From NCBI GenBank assembly GCA_900318035.1, contig ONJC01000016.1, forward strand, positions 1 through 51,444: DNA of 51,444 nt, in the 5' to 3' direction. The DNA is from an uncultured Methanobrevibacter sp. Its GTDB lineage: Archaea > Methanobacteriota > Methanobacteria > Methanobacteriales > Methanobacteriaceae. Of the stretch, positions 27,810 to 34,789 are shown one piece after another (position 1 is the stretch's first letter; every line of letters begins with the position of its first letter). The notes under the pieces are model-generated. The model was not told where the DNA came from. It searched no databases and saw only the letters and a list, made by a program, of their open reading frames with translations. Position numbers and translations under genes: made by a program.

Positions 27810-28682
27810 CTACTCATTCAAAATGGAATTCAACTCTTTTGATAAAAACAGAATCTCTTCGGGTTTGATGGCTATTACTCTTTTTTTAAGATATTCATTC
27901 AGCTCATCATCTTCAATCCGATTTATTTTTTCTTTCATTTCCTTCTTGTCGAGATTGCAGATTACATGTCTTGAATCAATCAATGCATTTCTGATTTTTT
28001 TGTTCCTGTGCTGGAACAGCGCTTTTGTAAAATTGGAATATATCTTAAAGTCCTCTTCGGATATTTTATTTTCCTTTGGGGTAAGCTTAACGACGGTTGA
28101 ATCTATTTTGGGTTTTGGCAAAAAGCTTTCTGAACTGACATCCGTTAATGTTTCAACATCACATTTAAAATATAGCATCGCAGATAGTCGTGAATAGTCT
28201 TTTGTTCCAACACTGCCGTTCATACGCCTTGCAAACTCTTTTTGATACATTAAAATAGCAAGGTCAAAATCATAATTTAAAAATTTAAAGGTGATTGGTG
28301 ATGAAATTTGATAAGGTAGATTTGAGATGATTTTGTTGAATTTTGGAAAATCAACATTTAATGCATCATCGTTAATTAGTTCTACATTATCTATTTTTTC
28401 TTTTTTTAGTCTTTCACTTAGTATTTTGGCTATATTTGAATCTTGTTCAATAGCTATTACTTTTCCAGCTTTTTTGGCAAGTTCTATTGTTAGTGTTCCT
28501 ATCCCAGTTCCTATCTCCAGCACAACATCGTCATCATTGAGGTTTCCAAAGTTAATTATCTGGTCTCTCTTATTTTTATCTATCAAATAATTCTGACCAA
28601 GATTCTTATTTAACTTTATCCCATATTGATTTAAGATACTTTTTGTTGTTTTTGAAAGGGATTGGGAAGATTCACTATTCAA
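27810..28682 (-). CDS. rsmA: 16S rRNA dimethyladenosine transferase
   Basis: This 290-residue KsgA/Dim1 enzyme dimethylates two adjacent adenines near the 3' end of 16S rRNA. GQNYLIDKNK at the start, VLEIGTGIGTLTIELA (SAM loop), ISNLPYQISSPITFK (the NLPY catalytic motif) and the C-terminal FQHRNKKIRNAL match the family. It lies between the DUF655 gene and the methyltransferase with spacers under 10 bases. Confidence 0.96.
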   Translation of the reverse strand: MNSESSQSLSKTTKSILNQYGIKLNKNLGQNYLIDKNKRDQIINFGNLNDDDVVLEIGTGIGTLTIELAKKAGKVIAIEQDSNIAKILSERLKKEKIDNVELINDDALNVDFPKFNKIISNLPYQISSPITFKFLNYDFDLAILMYQKEFARRMNGSVGTKDYSRLSAMLYFKCDVETLTDVSSESFLPKPKIDSTVVKLTPKENKISEEDFKIYSNFTKALFQHRNKKIRNALIDSRHVICNLDKKEMKEKINRIEDDELNEYLKKRVIAIKPEEILFLSKELNSILNE

Positions 28683-28690
28683 TTTATCAC

Positions 28691-29323
28691 TTATTTTGAA
28701 TTCCTAGGTCTTCTTGGAGCTTGTGTAAATAAATAATATTTACGTTTACCTCTTCTAACTATAGAAGTATCTAATTCTTGTTTTACTCTGTTAACAATCA
28801 TTCCTGCAGGATCTGTTAAAGTAGGAAGCCTTTTGGTAATGTCTTCAAAGCTTTCGAATGGTTTTTCTTCCCTTGCTTTAATAATGTCCCACATGTATTT
28901 TTTTCCAATTCCCGGAATTAACTCTAAAGAATGAAGTCTTGTACTTAATGAATCTGCAGTATTGAAAAATTCAACAAATTTGTCTTCATTTGCTTCCACA
29001 ATTTCACGAATAGCGTATTCCAATTCTATTCTACTGGTTGCAGTTAGATTTTCAAAATTTAATTTACCTAAAACCCTATATATTTTATCTCTCTTTCCTT
29101 TTCCGATATATACGGTATCCTGAATATCTAAATCCACTCCAGTTTTAGGAGCTAATTCTAGTAAAGTGAACTGTTCTGTACCAATAGCTTGAGCAATAGC
29201 TTTTCCACCAAATTTGGACATGTCTGATTTAACATATCCTCTACTTAAATAATCAAGTATAACAGCATATTCTTCTTTTTTTACTGCTGGTGTTTTATTT
29301 TTTTTATTATTTTTATTATCCAT
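28691..29323 (-). CDS. DUF655-family nucleic-acid-binding protein
   Basis: This 210-residue protein is of the archaeal DUF655 family. After a Lys/Asn-rich tail it has an OB-like part (EEYAVILDYLSRGYVKS through VDLDIQDTVYIGKGKRDKIY) and a helix-hairpin-helix segment (LELIPGIGKKYMWDIIKARE). The end is basic (RRGKRKYYLF, then APRRPRNSK). It probably binds RNA or DNA, given its invariable position between Rpo4 and RsmA in archaea; no activity is known to me. GTGATAACT precedes the ATG at 29323. A palindromic element (29350-29367) lies 27 bases upstream. Confidence 0.9.
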   Translation of the reverse strand: MDNKNNKKNKTPAVKKEEYAVILDYLSRGYVKSDMSKFGGKAIAQAIGTEQFTLLELAPKTGVDLDIQDTVYIGKGKRDKIYRVLGKLNFENLTATSRIELEYAIREIVEANEDKFVEFFNTADSLSTRLHSLELIPGIGKKYMWDIIKAREEKPFESFEDITKRLPTLTDPAGMIVNRVKQELDTSIVRRGKRKYYLFTQAPRRPRNSK

Positions 29324-29349
29324 AGTTATCACTTCACTATTGTTTTTTC

Positions 29350-29367
29350 ATGTCAAAATATTGACAT
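29350..29367. promoter_or_regulatory. Inverted repeat upstream of the DUF655 gene
   Basis: ATGTCAA-AATA-TTGACAT has perfect 7-bp arms, 27 bases before the DUF655 start. It may be an operator near the transcription start or a leader hairpin; the 157-base gap after rpoF suggests a separate promoter here. Confidence 0.4.
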
Positions 29368-29476
29368 TAGCCTAACTTATGATTAGTTTTAATTTTTAAA
29401 TGTAATAAATATATCTAAAAAAAGCTAGCAAAATTGCCTTAAAAGTAGTAAATTATATTTAAAAATAAGAAAAAGG

Positions 29477-29497
29477 TGAATAGTAAGTAACTATTCA
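29477..29497 (-). terminator. Hairpin at the end of rpoF
   Basis: TGAATAGT-AAGTA-ACTATTCA spans the rpoF stop codon (29491-29493) with 8-bp arms; the minus strand then runs into CTTTTTCTTATTTTT. Confidence 0.6.
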
Positions 29498-29835
29498 ACA
29501 ACATCATATTGTTCTAGAAGTTCGAGAATTTTTTTCATTTCTTCGTTGTCAACTTTACTTGGTTCTTTAGCAAATATCAATCTTAAATCTGCTAAGTCTT
29601 CAGGAACTAAATCAACAATATGAACAGCGACTTTAGGTCTTAAGTTAAATTCTTCTTGGAGTTTTGCAACGATTTCTTCAGAATCTTCAAGTGAGTATCT
29701 TCTAAATCTTGCAAGGTGGTTTAAAGTAACGTTCTGTTCATAATTTAATTCATTATCCTCAGAAAACTCTTCAAGTATCTCTTTAACTTCAACACCTGGA
29801 ATAGGTTCACTTTCAATAATATTCTTTCCAATCAT
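29491..29835 (-). CDS. rpoF: RNA polymerase subunit F (Rpo4)
   Basis: This 114-residue protein is the archaeal Rpb4 homologue, which with Rpo7 forms the polymerase stalk. The HRDC-like helical domain is evident in NHLARFRRYSLEDSEEIVAKL and IVDLVPEDLADLRLIFAKE, both family signatures. It begins six bases after rpl21e and is cotranscribed with it. Confidence 0.95.
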   Translation of the reverse strand: MIGKNIIESEPIPGVEVKEILEEFSEDNELNYEQNVTLNHLARFRRYSLEDSEEIVAKLQEEFNLRPKVAVHIVDLVPEDLADLRLIFAKEPSKVDNEEMKKILELLEQYDVVE

Positions 29836-29840
29836 AAAAC

Positions 29841-30131
29841 TCAGTTTTGTAATTTTAAGTGGTCAGGTCTAACGATTAATTCTTTTGCTTTGTTCCCATC
29901 TTTTAATGATACGATGTATGCTTTACCTTTTTGACCTGTGATTTTTCCAGTTTTACCATGGAATCTAGGAGCAGGTTGACCTTTTTGGATAGATGGGTTA
30001 ATTGTAATGTGGACTAAGTCTCCTTCTTCGAATTTTTGGAGTCTGTTAGTAATTGGGTTGGTTCTACCAGGTCTTTGTACTTTAGTCATTTTTTTTCTTG
30101 ATCTACTTTTTAATCCTCTTGATCTTTGCAT
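29841..30131 (-). CDS. rpl21e: 50S ribosomal protein L21e
   Basis: This 96-residue basic protein has the L21e pattern: [12 protein letters not shown] at the start, the SH3-like core ([40 protein letters not shown]) and a short C-terminal tail. It binds 23S and 5S rRNA. AAGAGGT is its ribosome site. It leads the cluster rpl21e-rpoF-DUF655-rsmA, which is common in archaea. A TATA-like ATAATTATATA is at about 30166-30176 on the minus strand. Confidence 0.96.
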   Translation of the reverse strand: MQRSRGLKSRSRKKMTKVQRPGRTNPITNRLQKFEEGDLVHITINPSIQKGQPAPRFHGKTGKITGQKGKAYIVSLKDGNKAKELIVRPDHLKLQN

Positions 30132-30175
30132 TGTATAACCTCTTAAATCAGTTCTTGTCTGGGTATATAATTATA

Positions 30176-30230
30176 TCTATGTTATCAGCTACCTAGTATT
30201 AAAAAAGCCCATAAATACTAGTAACATAGA
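30176..30230. repeat. Bipartite perfect inverted repeat upstream of rpl21e
   Basis: TCTATGTTA (30176-30184) pairs with TAACATAGA (30222-30230), and CTAGTATT (30193-30200) with AATACTAG (30214-30221). Only the left side has an 8-base insert between the two arms. The 13-base loop begins AAAAAAGCCC. Seventeen paired bases without a mismatch are far from random. Confidence 0.75.
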
Positions 30231-30421
30231 ATGTGAAAATAATTGATTATCATCAGTGATATGATAATATTATATTTTTAGTTTAATATCATTAATATAC
30301 TTTTAGTTTTTTGGACAAATTTTGTCGAAATTTGTGTTTTGGAATTTTTTAAAAATTAATAAAAACAGATGAGTAACAGTTCTATTAGGATATTGAAGTG
30401 TTTTTGTAGTAATAAATAAAA

Positions 30422-30442
30422 AATGTGACGTAATGTCACATT
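30422..30442 (-). terminator. Hairpin terminator of the secreted protein gene
   Basis: AATGTGAC-N5-GTCACATT lies 15 bases after the stop codon and is followed on the minus strand by TTTTTATTTATTA. Confidence 0.75.
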
Positions 30443-30456
30443 CTAAAAAAAGTTTT

Positions 30457-30942
30457 TTATACTTTTAATATAGATTCGAGAGTTTGTTGATCTGGAGCAT
30501 TGATTTCAATTATTTTACCGTCAACAAGATAATCGAAGAGTATTCTGCCTTCTTTTTCACTGATGAAACCTTCGTGACCTGCAATAGTTTTGTTAGTTGC
30601 GTTGTTCACTTTTAAGTCATCAAATTTACCATCATTAGCAAAGAAAGCGTTAATAATTATGTTGGTGTCGTTGTTGTAGAATTCAGAACCTGATACTTTA
30701 CATTTTTCACCAAATGCTTCAGTAGCGTTTGCTACCATCCTAGCAGATTCATTTTCTTTAAATCCTTCTGGAACTTTGAAATCTACGCCTTGTATGCTAA
30801 GTTTGTCATTATTCAATGAAAAATCTCCGCCATCGGAATTTGATTCACTTCCGAATGAAAAACTAAATCCTTCAGCACTAACAGCGCCGATGGAAACTCC
30901 AATTGCAATCAATGCAATTAAAACAATTATTATCTTTTTCAT
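30457..30942 (-). CDS. Small secreted protein, paralogue of the gene at 5812-6258
   Basis: This 161-residue product has a signal peptide (MKKIIIVLIALIAIGVSIGA, cleaved near VSAEG), a short Ser/Asp-rich linker, and the domain LSIQGVDFKVPEGF, then NATNKTIAGHEGFISEKEG and YLVDGKIIEINAP. The same blocks occur in the protein at 5812-6258. The domain resembles small PsbP/LpqN-like extracytoplasmic modules (an inference). No anchor is seen. It stands alone with its own terminator, next to the large protease-bearing adhesin. Function unknown. Confidence 0.8.
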   Translation of the reverse strand: MKKIIIVLIALIAIGVSIGAVSAEGFSFSFGSESNSDGGDFSLNNDKLSIQGVDFKVPEGFKENESARMVANATEAFGEKCKVSGSEFYNNDTNIIINAFFANDGKFDDLKVNNATNKTIAGHEGFISEKEGRILFDYLVDGKIIEINAPDQQTLESILKV

Positions 30943-31085
30943 AAAAAACCACCTATATGTATAACATTATCATGTTATACTTTTATTTTTGGGATTTGTT
31001 GTATAAGTAATATTCCATTAGTTTAAAAATTAGCTATGTCATTAAATGGTTGTTTGGACAAAATTATGGGTTTAAAAAATAGAAG

Positions 31086-31109
31086 AGTTAGAGAATAATG
31101 TCTCTAACT
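31086..31109 (-). terminator. Hairpin terminator of the protease-bearing adhesin
   Basis: AGTTAGAGA-ATAATG-TCTCTAACT has 9-bp arms across the TAG at 31104-31106, then CTTCTATTTTTT on the minus strand. Confidence 0.7.
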
Positions 31110-34100
31110 TTTAACTTTTAAAGTTGTTTTTATAGTGTTTTTAATGTAGGTAACTGTCATGGTGTATTTTTTACCTGCTTTGAGTTTGCTGATAACATTC
31201 TTTTTAACAGTAAACTTGGCTATTCCTTTTGCATTGGTTTTAGCACTGTATTTTTTACCATTAAGTTTAAGTGTTATTTTTTTGTTTTTAACCGCTTTTT
31301 TGCCGTTTTTAAGTGTCGCCTTGACAGTCAGTTTTTTTGCAGATTTTTTAACGGTGTATTTGCTGGTTTTAAGATTTTGTTTTACCTTAATGATATTTTT
31401 ATTTACATTGCCTTTATAAAGTCCATACAATATATATTTGCCCGGTTTTAAGGTATTTGGTATTTTGAAAGTGATGTAACCTTTGGAATTGGTTTTAACC
31501 TTGTATATTTTCTTGTTAATCATGAGAATAACCACTTTATTTTTACCAACCGGTTTGGTATTGTCGTCAAGTATCTGCGCTTTAAACTTAGATCCGTCAT
31601 TGTAATACATTACAACATTTTTATCTTCTGTAAATCTTGAATATGCACCGATTTTACTTGTTTTAATTTCGCCAGTTTTCGGGTTTTTGACAGTTATCTT
31701 TTGATTTTTAGCCAGTTTGGTGAATTTGAGGGTTATGTAACCGGATTTATCACTTTTGTAATATTTGGATTTTCCGTTTACAGTAATTGAAACCTTGGTA
31801 TTTTTCACGGCTTTTCCATTGGAATCCAACACTCTCAACTTGTATTTGAAATTACTGTTAATGGTCTTGTTAATATTTGAAGAAACTACAGTATTTTTTA
31901 TGATGATATAATTGACAATTGAAGTGTTGTTGTAGGTGGTTGTGATGCTATACTTTCCAGGTTTGGAATTTATATTAAGTTTAGCCAATCCGTTTTTATC
32001 TGCTTGACGTGTGTAGGTTTTTCCATTGTATTCAAAAATGACTGTTTCATCAGGACCAACTTTTGCGACAAATGGATCCTTGTTGGTGTAGTATTTAACT
32101 AAATTTTCAGTAATGTTTAAATCGGAAACAGTATAAGCTTTTATAATTGCTACACTATCTTTTTTTGCTAAATCAGTCCATGTTTTCCCGTCATTACTTG
32201 CAAATGACTGGCCTTTTTTAACATGAATTCTAAGGTTATCAGTAGAATACAATTTAGCTTTAAATTTTATTTTAAAAGTATCTCCTTTTTTGATTTGAAC
32301 CAATTTGTTTAATTTGATGGTTTCAAATCCTTTTAAGTCACTTACGCCGGTTTGTTCATAGACAACAACACCGTTTACAATTATTGAAAATGCATATTTC
32401 TGGCCTGCGTTTTTGAAATAGGTTCCGACAGCTGCAATCAGTTCGTCTTCATCAGCTGTAAAGGAATTGTAATAATACTTGGCATTAAATTCGGTTATTT
32501 CACCTCCGACATTAATCTGATAAATCCTGTTGAATGTATCATTATTGATTATGTAGTATATATTGTCATCAGATCCAAGACTAAGGTCATAATATGACAC
32601 ATAGAAATATCCTTCATTACCCCAGTCTGTTCCCCAGCTGTTTTTGACAATCCATGCTCCATTGCCAGGCGGAGTTTTTAAGAAATTATTCGCAGAATAA
32701 TTATCATCCCAACCTACAATACAAACCCTATGGTCTGCAGTTTTTTTGCCATAATAATATTGTGCGGAGTTTGCTTTATTAAAATACTTTTTTTCATCAA
32801 AATCTGCATGATGACTAGTAGCTACCGCACCATAACGTATTATTGCATCCTTAATTAAACTGTTATCTCCTGCATTTTTTCTTTCAGGAAGAACAGCTGC
32901 ATTTTGAATGTGAATGTCTTCAGGAGTTATGTATAATGAAGATATTTTACCCAGTTCGTCATAACTATCATATTTTGAAGGGAAAACTCCTAACCAATCA
33001 GTCAGATAGGATATAGCTCCATATTCAGCTCCACCTTCAATAAATCCTATTGCTCCATATTTGGAATATTGAATCATTGAATTTTGAGCATTGTTTTCTG
33101 ATAGGGAATATGTAACATTTGTATATCTAAGTAATGCGGATTCCAATGCCGCAAGATTACCGAACATCCAGCATGCGCCCATAAATCCCTGGTCTTTTAC
33201 AGGGGTAACCCAACCATAATCTCTCAAATCAAATTTGGTAGGCATTTCATCATATGAAATAGTGTTATTGAGTATTATAAATGGTTTTGCAGAATTTTCA
33301 AAATTATAGAAGTCATTAGTGTTGCCGAATGAGCGCTTATCGTTGGTGAAGTTGTTATTTTTTTTATCAGTTACTGTTCCATATACTGTATATATGCTTG
33401 TAACATTGGAAGGATTCTCAAAGTAATTATTTCTCAATGTTAAATCAGTATCATATGCATAAATGGTAGTAACGTTGGAAGCTAGATTATTTTCAAAAAT
33501 GTTTCTTGCGAGATTTACTGTTCCCATATCAAAATAACATGCTCCTCCGTAAGATATTTCATCCTGTAGGCTGTTAGATCTGAATTTTGAATCGGCAATA
33601 CCTACGGTAGCAAAACTGGTATAAATTGCACCTCCTTCATAGTTCGCCTTATTTGATGTGAATTCAGAATTTCTGATTATTATAGTTCCGCCTAACTGTA
33701 AAAGAGCTCCACCAAAAGAGGAGTAACAGTCATAGAATTTACAGTTGTTGATTTCAACTTCACCATCAGCCGTTTGATTATTCCCGGTAATGTCTAGAAA
33801 TATTGCTCCACCATTGTTTACACTGGACACATTGACAAATTCACAATCATTAATATCCATATTAATATTTTCTTTAACTGAAATTGCACCTGCAGTTTTA
33901 TTCGCAAATAAGTTTCTAAATTTTGTGTTATTAATCTCAATTCCACATTTATGTTCACAGAATATTGCAGTAGCGTACTTTGAAGTGGTATTTAAAAAAA
34001 TAGAGTTTAAAACTTTCAAATCTGCCTGATACACATAAATTTGACCTTTGATAATTTTATCTGAATTACTGATAAATGTAGAGTTATTGACAGTCACATC

Positions 34101-34667
34101 ACCACCATATGAAGTGATTGAAGCGCCCTCTTCCCCACTGGTATCAATAAATTTACAGTCGTTAACAATTAAAGGTGCCTCTTTGGAATATATGGCTCCC
34201 ATGTTATATGGGGTTCCAGTACCAATACAATTTATAAATGTTACATTATTTAATGTCAGGGCAGTATTTGTGGCAATTGCTGAACCGTAGTCATGAACAC
34301 CATTTTTAATTATCAGATTATTTATTGTCACTTTTTTTCCTGTAATATTAAATGCTCTGGCCTGATTGTCACAATCGATTATATGATTATTTCCGTTTAT
34401 GACAAATGTATTTTTATTTATATAAATTCCAGTGTTGGAATCCAGTCCGCTGGAATTGTCAAATTTATAATTGCCGCTAAGATCCAAACTTGAATCTGCA
34501 ACAAAAAGTTCCGTCTCAAAATCTGTAAATGAACTCTCATTTGTGTTGACGTCTTTTAAAACATCCATACTTCCGGTATCATTCAAATCGGCTGCGGAAA
34601 TTGCAGTGACTGAAAACAATAATACTAGTAATATGAATGAGTTTAAAATTAGTTTATTGAATTTCAT
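31104..34667 (-). CDS. Adhesin-like protein with embedded papain-type (C1) protease and Ig-like repeats
   Basis: This secreted protein of 1187 residues begins with a signal peptide (FILLVLLFSVTAISAADL). Residues 60-450 form a right-handed beta-helix of short repeats (for example GGAIYTSFATVGIADSKFRS). Residues 475-705 are a C1 peptidase: KFDLRDYGWVTPVKDQG with Gln493, GACWMF with Cys499, TADHRVCIVGWDD with His646 and IVKNSWGTDWGNEGYF with Asn677, so the full catalytic set is present. A lectin-like module follows (about 715-850). The rest is about four Ig-like units of the kind YTxKxxxKxxxVKATLKNGK. There is no membrane anchor, so it is probably held by non-covalent wall binding. It may cleave host, microbial or its own surface proteins. 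It is alone, with its own promoter and terminator. Confidence 0.9.
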   Translation of the reverse strand: MKFNKLILNSFILLVLLFSVTAISAADLNDTGSMDVLKDVNTNESSFTDFETELFVADSSLDLSGNYKFDNSSGLDSNTGIYINKNTFVINGNNHIIDCDNQARAFNITGKKVTINNLIIKNGVHDYGSAIATNTALTLNNVTFINCIGTGTPYNMGAIYSKEAPLIVNDCKFIDTSGEEGASITSYGGDVTVNNSTFISNSDKIIKGQIYVYQADLKVLNSIFLNTTSKYATAIFCEHKCGIEINNTKFRNLFANKTAGAISVKENINMDINDCEFVNVSSVNNGGAIFLDITGNNQTADGEVEINNCKFYDCYSSFGGALLQLGGTIIIRNSEFTSNKANYEGGAIYTSFATVGIADSKFRSNSLQDEISYGGACYFDMGTVNLARNIFENNLASNVTTIYAYDTDLTLRNNYFENPSNVTSIYTVYGTVTDKKNNNFTNDKRSFGNTNDFYNFENSAKPFIILNNTISYDEMPTKFDLRDYGWVTPVKDQGFMGACWMFGNLAALESALLRYTNVTYSLSENNAQNSMIQYSKYGAIGFIEGGAEYGAISYLTDWLGVFPSKYDSYDELGKISSLYITPEDIHIQNAAVLPERKNAGDNSLIKDAIIRYGAVATSHHADFDEKKYFNKANSAQYYYGKKTADHRVCIVGWDDNYSANNFLKTPPGNGAWIVKNSWGTDWGNEGYFYVSYYDLSLGSDDNIYYIINNDTFNRIYQINVGGEITEFNAKYYYNSFTADEDELIAAVGTYFKNAGQKYAFSIIVNGVVVYEQTGVSDLKGFETIKLNKLVQIKKGDTFKIKFKAKLYSTDNLRIHVKKGQSFASNDGKTWTDLAKKDSVAIIKAYTVSDLNITENLVKYYTNKDPFVAKVGPDETVIFEYNGKTYTRQADKNGLAKLNINSKPGKYSITTTYNNTSIVNYIIIKNTVVSSNINKTINSNFKYKLRVLDSNGKAVKNTKVSITVNGKSKYYKSDKSGYITLKFTKLAKNQKITVKNPKTGEIKTSKIGAYSRFTEDKNVVMYYNDGSKFKAQILDDNTKPVGKNKVVILMINKKIYKVKTNSKGYITFKIPNTLKPGKYILYGLYKGNVNKNIIKVKQNLKTSKYTVKKSAKKLTVKATLKNGKKAVKNKKITLKLNGKKYSAKTNAKGIAKFTVKKNVISKLKAGKKYTMTVTYIKNTIKTTLKVKS

Positions 34668-34765
34668 ATTTTACCTCATAATTTTATACATTATAATATA
34701 TATTCGGTAAAATATTTAAGTTATTCTAAACAGTTTGATGGTTTGGTGTAAAAAAATGGTGTGAA

Positions 34766-34789
34766 GAAGATAACTGTTTAGTTATCTTC
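34766..34789 (-). terminator. Hairpin terminator of nrdD
   Basis: GAAGATAAC-TGTTTA-GTTATCTTC spans the stop at 34778-34780 with 9-bp arms; the minus strand continues CATTTTTTTACAC. Confidence 0.75.

Larger units (their letters stand above)
30132..30456. other. Spacer with the rpl21e promoter and several inverted repeats
   Basis: No gene is seen. It holds the promoter of rpl21e, the bipartite repeat at 30176-30230, a second inverted repeat ATTATCAT-N7-ATGATAAT at 30246-30268, a short palindrome GACAAA-T-TTTGTC at 30314-30326, and the terminator at 30422-30442. Confidence 0.6.
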
